Assembly (NCBI GenBank): GCA_024699605.1
Contig: JAILPJ010000055.1
Span: 1 to 41,406, forward strand
Source: Desulfovibrio sp.
GTDB taxonomy: Bacteria > Desulfobacterota > Desulfovibrionia > Desulfovibrionales > Desulfovibrionaceae
DNA length: 41,406 bases
Direction of reading: 5' to 3'
Part shown: positions 1 through 7,575 of the stretch, piece by piece
Layout: the number at the start of each line of letters is the position of its first letter
Position numbering within the stretch: the stretch's first letter is position 1
The notes under the pieces: model-generated
What the model was told of the DNA's origin: nothing
Seen by the model: the letters and a program-made list of their open reading frames with translations, nothing else
The model's database searches: none
Position numbers and translations under genes: made by a program

Positions 1-79
1 TACCAGAATGGGTAAGTTCATTCAGTTGATTTCGTTCTTCATTGGTAAGAGTAACTCTGTATTTTGTGGGACGTCCCAT
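1..79 (-). CDS. IS630-type transposase, N-terminal fragment (runs off the window)
   Basis: Read on the minus strand from an ATG at 77-79, the frame stays open to the window edge and gives 26 residues beginning MGRPTKYRVTL and continuing with TNEERNQLNEL. This opening (a GRPxKYRVTL strand followed by a helix rich in E, R, Q and L) is the usual start of IS630-family transposases, whose N-terminus is a helix-turn-helix DNA-binding region. The catalytic DDE part would lie outside the window. The element end should fall between 80 and about 150, just before the cyclophilin-like gene, but I could not define its terminal repeat or the TA target. Only the N-terminus is visible, so other helix-turn-helix proteins are possible. 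Confidence 0.6.
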   Translation of the reverse strand, partial: MGRPTKYRVTLTNEERNQLNELTHSG

Positions 80-150
80 ATCGACCTCCGCCAGTTAGGG
101 TAACTCCCGTGAGATCCCTTGTAGACTAGCGGAAGTTTGTAAATTTTCAA

Positions 151-501
151 GTGTTACAAGGTAATAGTACTGTCAATGGAACGAGCTTCACCGCGAAACT
201 TGAGAACAACGCTTCGGCCCGCGCTTTTGCAGCCTTATTGCCGCTCACGCTGCAGATGAAAGATCTGCACGGCAACGAAAAGTACCACTATCTGAAAACG
301 TCTCTGCCGTCCCGGCCGGAAGCAGTGGGTCATGTCCGGGCCGGAGATGTCATGCTTTTCGGCGATGACTGCATCGTCATATTTTACAAGACGTTCGCCA
401 CATCCTACCGCTACACGCCTCTGGGCCGCTTCACCGATGCCGTGGCCCTTGAGCGAGCATGCCGTGGCGGGACCGTTAGCGTAATATTTAGCAAACCGTA
501 A
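151..501 (+). CDS. Cyclophilin-like fold protein (start uncertain, possibly trimmed by an insertion)
   Basis: A 116-residue product carries the conserved pattern of the bacterial cyclophilin-like family (Cyclophil_like): NGTSFTAKL, then NASARAFAALLPLTL, then a NEKYHYL segment, an AGDVMLFGDDC strand and FYKTFATSYRYTPLG. Such proteins have a cyclophilin-type beta barrel; no reaction is firmly assigned. The family domain is about 110 residues, so the core is essentially complete. The GTG at 151 is the only start-like codon after an in-frame stop at 127-129, and no ribosome binding site precedes it. With the IS630 fragment ending close by, the natural N-terminus or leader may be lost. It is followed after 21 bases by the flavodoxin-type gene, and homologues often sit beside such oxidoreductases. 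Confidence 0.6.
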   Translation: MLQGNSTVNGTSFTAKLENNASARAFAALLPLTLQMKDLHGNEKYHYLKTSLPSRPEAVGHVRAGDVMLFGDDCIVIFYKTFATSYRYTPLGRFTDAVALERACRGGTVSVIFSKP

Positions 502-522
502 CTGCCTTAGGGAGAAATCGCT

Positions 523-1065
523 ATGTCCAAAAAAGTACTTGTCATTTCTTCGAGTCCCCGCAAGAACAGCAATTCTGACGCCTTGGCTGACGCCTTTGTG
601 GAAGGCGCTAAGGCGGCCGGCCATTCCGTGGAGAAAATCAGCCTGCGGGACAAGACCATCAACTTCTGCAAGGGCTGTCTGGCCTGTCAGAAAACCAAGC
701 GCTGCGTGCAGCATGATGACGCTGATCTCATCGCGCAGAAAATGCTGCATGCCGACGTGCTCTGCTTTGCCACGCCCATCTATTACTATGCCGTGTCCGG
801 CCAGCTGAAGACCATGCTGGACAGGGCCAATCCGTTGTTTCCGGCGGATTATGCCTTCCGAGACGTCTACCTTCTGGCAGCCGCCGCAGAAGATAATCCC
901 GCAGCCATGGACGGCGCAGTCAAGGATCTGGAAGGCTGGGTGGCATGCTTTCCGAAATGCCGTCTAGCCGGCGTCGTTCGCGGCACGGGCGTGACAGAGG
1001 CAGGCGACATAGGAAAACGCCCGGAAATCCTCAAGGAAAGCCGCGAGCTTGGTCAAGGATGCTAA
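523..1065 (+). CDS. Flavodoxin-family NAD(P)H-dependent oxidoreductase
   Basis: The 180-residue protein begins MSKKVLVISSSPRKNSNSD, the FMN phosphate-binding loop of the flavodoxin/NADPH-dependent FMN reductase family. It continues with the cysteine-rich stretch FCKGCLACQKTKRC (about residues 49-62) and the PIYYYAVSGQLKTMLDR segment that lines the flavin in WrbA/iron-sulfur-flavoprotein-like members. It probably reduces small quinone, nitro or similar substrates with a flavin cofactor in the cytoplasm; the substrate cannot be read from sequence. The ATG at 523 follows an AGGGAG ribosome binding site. The length fits the family. Neighbours (cyclophilin-like before, metallo-beta-lactamase-fold hydrolase 39 bases after, same strand) suggest one operon. 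Confidence 0.8.
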   Translation: MSKKVLVISSSPRKNSNSDALADAFVEGAKAAGHSVEKISLRDKTINFCKGCLACQKTKRCVQHDDADLIAQKMLHADVLCFATPIYYYAVSGQLKTMLDRANPLFPADYAFRDVYLLAAAAEDNPAAMDGAVKDLEGWVACFPKCRLAGVVRGTGVTEAGDIGKRPEILKESRELGQGC

Positions 1066-1104
1066 GAATTCTCCCTAGAGGCGATAGATTTTGGGACTGT
1101 CCGT

Positions 1105-2220
1105 ATGAAAAAGTGGACGCGACGCACATTCCTCGGCGCCATTGCTGGTGCCGGAGCCGGAGGTTTGATGTTCCTGAAGAGCGAGCGGTTCGGCGCGCTG
1201 CCGGAAGGTGATGACCTGAAAAGAATCATGAAGTCGCAGCACTATGTGAACGGGTTTTTCCAAAATGAACTGCCCACTCCTGTACTGGTCGAAGGTCAGA
1301 GCAAACTCGGAGCATGGCTGGATTTCTTGCTTTCAAAAAAGGATCGGCTCGTTCCGGAACATCCATTGCCTGCCGTAAAGACGGCCCTTGGGGAGCTGAA
1401 TCGGCAGGCTGACCTTGTCCTTTGGCTAGGTCATTCCTCTTTTTACCTGCATCTGGCAGGCAAGCGCATCCTCATCGACCCGGTGCTGAGCAAATATGCA
1501 GCACCGCTGCCGGTTGCCGTTCGCGCCTTTGACGGAACGGACATCTACGAATCATCAGACATACCCAACATCGATTTACTTGTGCTTTCACATGACCATT
1601 GGGACCACATGGATTATCCAACGCTCACCGCTCTAGAGCCGCGCATCTCCCATGTCGTTTGCGGTCTTGGGATGGGCTCTCATCTTGCCCGCTTTGGATT
1701 CTCCAGAGAGAACATTCATGAAGGGGACTGGGGCGACAGCTTCAGCTTCGATGACGTGAGAGTCCATGTAACGCCCGCGCGGCATTTTTCAGGGCGTCTG
1801 TTTTCCAGCAACCGCACGTTGTGGGCTGGATTTGTCCTTCAGTCTTTCAAATGGCAAATATTTTTCAGCGGCGACAGCGGGTACGGGCCGCATTTTTCAG
1901 AGATTGGAAAGCGATTCGGAAAGATTGATCTCGCATTGATTGACATGGGACAGTACAATGATCGATGGAAATATATCCACATGCAGCCTGAGGAGTCTGC
2001 ACGAGCGGCGTCCGATGTCCATGCCCGGCGTTTAATGCCGACACATGTGGGCAAATTCAGCATATCGCGGCATCCATGGGACGAGCCATTCGAGCGCATT
2101 GCCAACGCCTCGGCGGGGAAAGAATGGGCCTTGCTTACGCCTCGCATCGGCGAGCCAGTGTTGTTCGAAGATGAAAGACTGTATTCGGAATGGTGGAGAG
2201 ATGTGGATGGCAGGTCGTGA
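1105..2220 (+). CDS. Tat-exported metallo-beta-lactamase-fold hydrolase (NAPE-PLD/RomA-like)
   Basis: The 371-residue protein starts with a twin-arginine signal (RRTFLGAIAGAGAGG, residues 6-20), which predicts folded export. The mature part has the lactamase-fold metal motif LSHDHWDHMDY (about residues 159-169), an earlier GHSSFYL strand, FFSGDSGYG and a late PTHVGKFS, as in the NAPE-PLD/RomA branch (lactamase_B_2). These enzymes are zinc-dependent hydrolases, in some members acting on phosphodiester lipids; the substrate here is unknown. The ATG at 1105 is chosen because it directly precedes the Tat signal. It lies 39 bases after the flavodoxin-type gene and is probably the last gene of that operon. 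Confidence 0.8.
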   Translation: MKKWTRRTFLGAIAGAGAGGLMFLKSERFGALPEGDDLKRIMKSQHYVNGFFQNELPTPVLVEGQSKLGAWLDFLLSKKDRLVPEHPLPAVKTALGELNRQADLVLWLGHSSFYLHLAGKRILIDPVLSKYAAPLPVAVRAFDGTDIYESSDIPNIDLLVLSHDHWDHMDYPTLTALEPRISHVVCGLGMGSHLARFGFSRENIHEGDWGDSFSFDDVRVHVTPARHFSGRLFSSNRTLWAGFVLQSFKWQIFFSGDSGYGPHFSEIGKRFGKIDLALIDMGQYNDRWKYIHMQPEESARAASDVHARRLMPTHVGKFSISRHPWDEPFERIANASAGKEWALLTPRIGEPVLFEDERLYSEWWRDVDGRS

Positions 2221-2697
2221 AACAGTGCGCCGCGACGAACCTCAACAATCAGTGTGACAATGCCAGAAGCTCTTGACTTCCTGGCGCGCTGCCATTAACA
2301 GAAAATAAAGAGGCCCCGGTTGTGATCCCACCACTACCGGGGCCGAGTCTTTACAAGGGGCGACTAGCCCCAAAATCGGAAGCAGAGGACTGAGGCGAGA
2401 CACACCACTTTGGCCGTAATTTCCACGGACAGGCCGATTCTCGTTTCCACGCCCTTTTTTTTGAAGAATACCGGTCAACTTTTGCAACTCTGTAGCGCTC
2501 CATGCCCAAGGACTGTTCGATTGACGAGATCGTTCTTCATCAGGCGCTCGCTAGCAGCAGCTTATATAATTACATGTTGCGATATTCTTTTCTTCAATAT
2601 ACACTGATATCTTACAGATAAAAAGAAAGAGCATCATAAAACACTTTACTCTATTACTAATTAAGACTCTTCGCCATCTGCCGGCATGGAGAAAACT
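2221..2697. other. Gene-poor gap with two hairpins
   Basis: I see no convincing gene in these 477 bases. It holds a strong hairpin at 2312-2344 that reads as a minus-strand terminator, and a small one at 2357-2371 (ggggc/gcccc). An AT-rich stretch lies at about 2560-2665, plausibly the promoter region of the gene at 2698. On the minus strand a 28-codon frame (2450 down to 2364) ends just before the hairpins, but it lacks a good ribosome binding site. Confidence 0.5.
2300..2344 (-). terminator. Rho-independent terminator, minus-strand orientation
   Basis: Nine-base arms ggccccggt (2312-2320) and accggggcc (2336-2344) form a GC-rich stem with a 15-base loop. On the minus strand the stem is followed by a T-rich stretch (tctttattttc), whereas the plus-strand side has only a weak T run. 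No recognised minus-strand gene feeds into it, so it may end a small RNA or a vanished gene. Confidence 0.6.
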
Positions 2698-3126
2698 ATG
2701 GGCAAAAAGCCTAACAACAAAACACGTGTTGCCCATCGCGGTGACTGGAAAACAGAGCCAATGCCTGAACAGCATGAGACGTTCGTTCTTAAAAGGTCTT
2801 TCAGCGCTGAGGAAATGGACGCGCTCCGGCGCGGCAATATTCCGCAGGCTATGGAAGATAAGTGGTTTTGGTATATGGAGCGATCAACGCTTTTTGCCCA
2901 CCGCAGCTGGACAGGATTCTGCATTTATCAAATTGACTTTACAGAAGACAATAATCATATCGTGACGGTCAACCGCGATCCCAAACAGTACAGGTGCACC
3001 AGCATCGAAGAGGACATCGATTCATTAAACAAGCTTTTAACCTGGTGGACCAAGACCCCCTATGATCACTATCATGAGTGGCTTTCGGAAACAGGCGACA
3101 TCTTGAAGAAAGCAGGCAAGGTGTAG
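2698..3126 (+). CDS. Conserved hypothetical protein
   Basis: The start is taken at the ATG at 2698, because GGAGA at 2688-2692 sits at the correct distance; the in-frame ATG at 2686 has no such site. The product is about 142 residues, soluble, rich in aromatic and charged residues, with no signal peptide or membrane segment. Its recognisable core runs SFSAEEMDALRRGNIP, KWFWYMERSTLFAHRSW and a tail with TSIEEDIDSLNKLLTWW. I recall similar segments in bacterial proteins annotated only as hypothetical, sometimes next to or fused to macro (ADP-ribose-binding) domains, but that link is weak memory and I assign no function. It stands alone between the metallo-hydrolase operon and the convergent DUF1848 gene. 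Confidence 0.65.
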   Translation: MGKKPNNKTRVAHRGDWKTEPMPEQHETFVLKRSFSAEEMDALRRGNIPQAMEDKWFWYMERSTLFAHRSWTGFCIYQIDFTEDNNHIVTVNRDPKQYRCTSIEEDIDSLNKLLTWWTKTPYDHYHEWLSETGDILKKAGKV

Positions 3127-3267
3127 TGTGGAAGACAACTTCGCGTTGGCAGGCTGACAGCCAATGGGAATCAGCGAAGGAAAGCACAAGCTCCCTGCCA
3201 AAAGCCTGGCACCATTGCAATCGAGTTTCTGGCAAACAAGGTGGGATCCTTTGCGTCAAAAAAGCGC

Positions 3268-4248
3268 TCAGGCTTTTTTTTCCAGGTTTCCCTCCTTCCC
3301 AGACGAGCAAAGGTCAAGCAAGGAATTCTGCCGTGGCAAAAGCAACGATGGCATTCGTCCCTGACAGACCTGATCATTGGCTCCAAGCTGATCACAGAGC
3401 ATGGGCGAAAGTGGATCGTGTGCCTGCCAGCGTTTTCTGGCCAGAGCGTGATTGCTATTCGCATAGCAGTAGAGACAACCATGGGGGCAGGTATCGTAGG
3501 CGCCCATATCGCGCCAGTCCATGCAGCGGCAACCTTTCCGCTCCCCGCCTTTGCGCCCGTTGGGCTTTATGACACAGCCAGTGGCCTCTCCGAGCCGTTC
3601 GGCGCTGGCACAACCTGATGCCCGAACACCCAGATGACTGAAACTTTGCGTTGTGCCGCAGCTTTGCAGCAGTATTTCTCTTTTTTGGGCAATCTTCGCT
3701 AGCCCACTGACCAGGGCTTCACGTTCCCAAGCCTCAAGCGGACGTGCCTGGGGAAAATTACGCCTGACCTTGCGATACATCTCCAGAAAAGAAAAAATGC
3801 ACAGATCAACCTTGCCCTGCAGTTTCGCCGCAAGGTGGTCAAAGATGGCCAAATGCTCTTTCAGGCCATAGGCCTCTGTGAAAAGAAGAGGATCATAGCG
3901 CCAGACGACTCGTCGTTTTCCAGCCAGAGAGGCTACTTCCAAAAGATACTCGCAGGCCTCATCCACTGGTGGCACCAGAGGTTCAAGATCGCTGCCATAG
4001 GCAGTGATGGTGGCATGCAGAACCAGCCGAAAGCGTCGCAAAAGGGTTGGGAGATAGGCGAGCATCGGGCCCCAGTTTTTGGAACAGAGCAACAGCACGT
4101 CAATATGGGCAGGATCAAAATCATAGCGCAAAACCTGAGTGGGATAACGGGGATTGCGTGAGTAAAACCAGCCGGCTTCCATGCGGTTCATCAACCACTC
4201 AGCATAAAAAGCGGGAATATCCGTCCGACCTGAAGCATTTACGATCAT
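3268..4248 (-). CDS. DUF1848 family protein with clustered cysteines
   Basis: The 326-residue protein begins MIVNASGRTDIPAFYAEW and contains RNPRYPTQVLRYDFDP and WRYDPLLF, hallmarks of the DUF1848 family. Its most telling feature is a cysteine cluster at residues 240, 242, 254, 258 and 261 (GCRCMDWRDMG, then CPHGCLYCYAN). The CxxxCxxC arrangement resembles that of radical SAM enzymes and suggests an iron-sulfur cluster; no reaction is established for the family. The last ~50 residues are poorly conserved in character. The gene is transcribed away from the receptor gene at 4613 and converges on the hypothetical gene at 2698. An A/T hairpin overlapping its stop (3258-3281) is at best a weak terminator. 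Confidence 0.8.
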   Translation of the reverse strand: MIVNASGRTDIPAFYAEWLMNRMEAGWFYSRNPRYPTQVLRYDFDPAHIDVLLLCSKNWGPMLAYLPTLLRRFRLVLHATITAYGSDLEPLVPPVDEACEYLLEVASLAGKRRVVWRYDPLLFTEAYGLKEHLAIFDHLAAKLQGKVDLCIFSFLEMYRKVRRNFPQARPLEAWEREALVSGLAKIAQKREILLQSCGTTQSFSHLGVRASGCASAERLGEATGCVIKPNGRKGGERKGCRCMDWRDMGAYDTCPHGCLYCYANSNHALARKRWQAHDPLSPMLCDQLGANDQVCQGRMPSLLLPRQNSLLDLCSSGKEGNLEKKA

Positions 4249-4612
4249 TGCTCATCCCAAAAAGCCCCTGGCGCAACTTGCCTCCAAGGCTATGCAGATC
4301 TTCTGATCAGCTGAAGCGTGCGCCAGGCTCTGCTGCCAAGGTGTAGGCCGTGTGATAAGGATGCGGCGCTTTTGTGGTAGCAGAGAAAAAATTCAAGGCC
4401 TTGGCGCAAAAGGAGCGTGACTCGGAAAACCTCCAAGAACAGCCATGGCTTCCTCTCCCTGAAAGACACTCTGCCACACGCTCTGGCTGATCAAATGGGT
4501 GCTTGGAACGGGGAAGCCCTGAACAGGAAGCCTTCCCAAAGCAAACAAAATAGGATAGGGAAGCCAAAAAATCTTCTCAGCTTCCAACCGCTTTTTTTGT
4601 TAGGAGTTGCTC
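4249..4612. other. Divergent intergenic region between DUF1848 and the HD-GYP receptor
   Basis: These 364 bases separate two divergent genes and must carry both promoters. I find no open frame with a ribosome binding site, no RNA gene and no clear palindromic operator. Near the end TAGGAG at 4601-4606 is the ribosome binding site for the ATG at 4613. Confidence 0.4.
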
Positions 4613-6286
4613 ATGGATGCCGAGTCGGAAAAAAGTACGTCTCTTCAGCAAACATCCAAAGCCAAGACAAACGAAGGCTATCAAAGCAAAAAGTCCTTTG
4701 ACAACATTTATATTGCCTTGGCCGCTATTCTGATCGTAGCGGTCGTCGTTTATCTCGCCTATTTTTATTACAACAACCACCGCGAGCCCAAAGTCCGTAT
4801 TCAGCCAAAAAACTGCTTTGCCGAAACCCTCACCGTGGTCACCGACATTGATTACAATCCCTTCTCCTATGTCAATGCTGAAGGCCAATACGCCGGTTTT
4901 GACGTTGAACTGATCAATGAGGTGGCTAACAGACTGGAAATGAATCTTGATCTCAAGCTCATGAACTGGTCTGATGCGCAAAAAGCGGTCTTTTCCCAGG
5001 AAGCGCAGGTTATCCTGAATATGGAAACCGACTATGTGGCCCAGGATCAGAGCATTATTTCTACCCTGCCCACAGTTGAAAAACAATACGTGATCTATGG
5101 CCGCGAAATCGTCTCTTCCATCACCCAGCTCTATGGTCGCCGTGTGGCCTCTCTGCACTCCTTGCCGGCTCTTGGGCTGAACCGTGAAATCACCTACCTG
5201 CCTTCGTATAAAGAGATCTTTGACGGCCTGAAAAATGGCGATTTTGATTTTGCGGTCTGCCCCATCCAGGTGGGCAATTATTTTCTGGGAAAGCTCAAGC
5301 TCACCGATGTCCACCCCAGCTATGCCGTCAGCCATGTCTACGGCGCCATGGTGCTTTTGGAAAGTAACAGAGAATTGCGCGACAGGATCAATCCCATTCT
5401 CAGAGATCTCTGGCGTGAAGGCTTCTTCGCCTATCTCACGGAAAAATGGGTGCATCACTACTACGTCAATACCACCTTCAAAGATTACATCACCCGCCAC
5501 CCATGGATCTGGCCTTCGGCCTTTCTGATTATCTTAACCGCCGCTCTGGCCATTATGTATTTACGCAGCAAGGCCAGAGAAAGAACAGCGCGTGAAGAAT
5601 ACGCCCGACAGGCCAAATACATTGAGACCATTGAATTTCAAAGACAAAAACTGATCGAAGCCAATCGCGCCAGTGAACAGCGTACCCTGGAAATCTCCGA
5701 AGCCCTGATCAGCATTCTCGGTGCCCGTGATCCCAACCTCAATGGACACAGTCAGCATGTGCAGAACCTGACGCTTCTGCTCTATGAGCATCTTCCGCAA
5801 ACCCTGCGTTCAGGTATCAACCGTTCGGATTTAAGCTATGCGGCACTCTTCCACGACGTGGGCAAGATGGGCATTCCTGAAAGCATCTTGAATAAACCAA
5901 GCAAACTCGACGACGACGAATGGGCGATCATGAAAAAACACCCGCAGATCTCAACGGAAATCCTCTCCTCAGTCTCGTCGTTTAAAACCATTGAAAAATG
6001 GGTGCTCTACCACCATGAACGCATCGATGGGCACGGCTATTACAATGTGCCCGGCGAGCTCATTCCCTTTGCTGCCAAGATGATCGCCATAGCCGACACC
6101 TATTCAGCCATCACCATGCGCCGCTCGTATAAGGATCCCAAAAGCCATGAACAGGCTGTGACCGTGCTGCAAGAGATCAAAGGCAAACAGCTGGACAGCG
6201 AGCTCGTCGATATCTTCTGTGCCATTGACCAGGACGAACTTTTGCGCTGCGCTCCGGCCAATCTGGGAGCGTTCCGCAAATGGTGA
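4613..6286 (+). CDS. Membrane receptor: periplasmic solute-binding (SBP_bac_3) domain plus HD-GYP phosphodiesterase domain
   Basis: The 557-residue protein has a charged cytoplasmic start and a first membrane helix at about 32-53. A type-3 solute-binding domain follows at about 70-285 (TVVTDIDYNPFSYVNAEGQYAGFDVEL is typical of amino-acid-binding proteins; quoted in part as DYNPFSYVN and GFDVELINEV). A second helix lies at about 298-317, then a coiled linker and an HD-GYP domain from about 360. The HD pair is at 414-415 (FHDVGKMG) and the HHER motif at 467-470, but the GYP signature reads GYY at 475-477. HD-GYP domains hydrolyse cyclic-di-GMP; a periplasmic amino acid or similar ligand presumably controls it. 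ATG 4613 is preferred over the TTG at 4607, which overlaps the spacer of the TAGGAG site. Confidence 0.85.
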   Translation: MDAESEKSTSLQQTSKAKTNEGYQSKKSFDNIYIALAAILIVAVVVYLAYFYYNNHREPKVRIQPKNCFAETLTVVTDIDYNPFSYVNAEGQYAGFDVELINEVANRLEMNLDLKLMNWSDAQKAVFSQEAQVILNMETDYVAQDQSIISTLPTVEKQYVIYGREIVSSITQLYGRRVASLHSLPALGLNREITYLPSYKEIFDGLKNGDFDFAVCPIQVGNYFLGKLKLTDVHPSYAVSHVYGAMVLLESNRELRDRINPILRDLWREGFFAYLTEKWVHHYYVNTTFKDYITRHPWIWPSAFLIILTAALAIMYLRSKARERTAREEYARQAKYIETIEFQRQKLIEANRASEQRTLEISEALISILGARDPNLNGHSQHVQNLTLLLYEHLPQTLRSGINRSDLSYAALFHDVGKMGIPESILNKPSKLDDDEWAIMKKHPQISTEILSSVSSFKTIEKWVLYHHERIDGHGYYNVPGELIPFAAKMIAIADTYSAITMRRSYKDPKSHEQAVTVLQEIKGKQLDSELVDIFCAIDQDELLRCAPANLGAFRKW

Positions 6287-6321
6287 CGGAAACCATGCGC
6301 AATCACTCTTCCCCAAAAAAT

Positions 6322-6357
6322 AAGGCTGCCCATTGCGTATGCGCAAACGGCAGCCTT
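6322..6357. terminator. Bidirectional terminator between convergent genes
   Basis: Arms aaggctgcc (6322-6330) and ggcagcctt (6349-6357) form a stem whose loop contains a second small inverted repeat. Plus-strand reading ends in tttt and minus-strand reading in a T run from the A stretch at 6315-6320. It suits both the HD-GYP receptor gene and the convergent small gene at 6378. Confidence 0.8.
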
Positions 6358-6377
6358 TTGCAATGATCCGCAAAGCT

Positions 6378-6632
6378 CTAGCGTCTTGGACAACTTGCCC
6401 CGATACCGCCGAGCTGCTTGGCGAATTTCTCCGCGTCGATTCTGTGGCTAAAAGAAGACATCATATAGGTGCCTGAGCCCCGTGCCGACTTCATCTGCTG
6501 GGGATTGCGAGTATCCACTTCGATTTTGCCGTTAGCGCAGTACACATAGTACTGATCAGCCTGACTGAGCTGGACGCTCAGCACGAGAAAGCAGAGGACC
6601 GCCAAAATACCTGTCAGTTTTTTCATCACCAT
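6378..6632 (-). CDS. Small secreted protein of unknown function
   Basis: The 84-residue product has a classical signal peptide (MVMKKLTGILAVLCFLVLS followed by QLSQA, cleavage probably before DQYY). The mature part is about 58 residues with two cysteines that could form one disulfide (YYVYCANGK and GASCPRR), so a small periplasmic or exported protein is likely. I do not recognise a family. The start could be the first ATG or the second, six bases later; a GAGG lies rather far upstream of the first. It converges with the receptor gene, sharing the terminator at 6322-6357. Confidence 0.55.
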   Translation of the reverse strand: MVMKKLTGILAVLCFLVLSVQLSQADQYYVYCANGKIEVDTRNPQQMKSARGSGTYMMSSFSHRIDAEKFAKQLGGIGASCPRR

Positions 6633-6884
6633 TTCAGCGCAAAAACCTCGGTCGGAGCCGAGGCGGAAACGCTGCCTCCATTGTTTTTCCTGTGGTAAAA
6701 AATCCGTCAGATCTGCTGATCAGACGAAAAAACTCCCTGACATACGAAATGATAATCTCGCGAGTACGGATTGCAACGCTTTTTTGGCTCAAACCTTGAG
6801 CGCAGAGCAAGTGAGACCAAACGCCCAAAAAGCCCTGTGCTGTGACTTCGCACGTTCCCAAAGCAGGCGCAAGCCAGGCCATGG

Positions 6885-7334
6885 CTATTGACCGTGTCCT
6901 TCGACAAAGAATGGAGCAAGCTCAAGAGATCCGTCTCGACCACTTTCGGCAGGACACCATTGTGCCGTGCGATTGGGCGCACGCACCACCACACAAAGTT
7001 CAGGCAGAGATTCCGTCAAAAGACAGCGAAAACGCATGCTTTCCCCTTTGTGCAAACTGTGCGTTTCCCGCGCGTTCCCCAGTTGCAGCTCTCCTTTTTC
7101 GTTCAGCCCGCTCACCGCATGCAACGACACAGTGAGATCAGAAGCTGCCCTGAGCGTAAACCAGGTTCGGCTTCCATCAAACGCTCCCCGCTCGACAAAA
7201 ATCAGCGTCGAATCCGCAGCACAGACAGAGGAAGAGCCAGCCAAAAACACCAAAAAACAGAAAGCACAGAGAGCAAACGTCAGGCAAACTCGGCACAAAC
7301 TCCGCTTTTGGGTCCAAAAGCCAGAAAAAATCAT
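6885..7334 (-). CDS. Secreted hypothetical protein
   Basis: The 149-residue product begins with a positively charged start and a long hydrophobic signal segment (VCLTFALCAFCFLVFLAG), with likely cleavage after SVCAA. The mature ~107 residues contain a beta-rich stretch (STLIFVERGAF, TWFTLRAASDLTVSLHAV, KGESMRFRCLL) and no motif I recognise. A strong ribosome binding site, AAGGAGG, sits at the right distance before the ATG at 7334, which is why I accept it over the overlapping plus-strand frames. It is divergent from the MFS gene at 7576. Confidence 0.55.
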   Translation of the reverse strand: MIFSGFWTQKRSLCRVCLTFALCAFCFLVFLAGSSSVCAADSTLIFVERGAFDGSRTWFTLRAASDLTVSLHAVSGLNEKGELQLGNARETHSLHKGESMRFRCLLTESLPELCVVVRAPNRTAQWCPAESGRDGSLELAPFFVEGHGQ

Positions 7335-7575
7335 CCTTGCCTCCTTCGCCTGTGATCTGCGTGACCCAGCACAAAAACGCCTTTCTGCTCCATAGCGGAA
7401 AATTGCCTAGCAAACAAGCAAGGTCTCCTCGCTCAAGGCTGATTTCTCTGCCTCTACTTACGTCTTCAATCTACACAGTCTTAGGCGCCAAAGACAGCTT
7501 CTTTTGGACTCTTGACGGCCTGTTGAGAAGCCAAGCAATGCAAGAGCCATGCTCTTTGCCAAAGAAAGGTATGTC

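Noticed and set aside
2242-2487. 81-codon minus-strand frame across the 2312-2344 hairpin
   Set aside because: It reads through a strong terminator and has no ribosome binding site.
4577-5500. Long minus-strand open frame opposite the HD-GYP receptor gene
   Set aside because: It is antisense to a gene with clear domains; its translation has no family motif and no ribosome binding site.
6888-7355. Plus-strand frames opposite the secreted protein at 6885-7334
   Set aside because: The minus frame has a signal peptide and a strong AAGGAGG site; the plus frames are arginine-, serine- and lysine-rich shadows.
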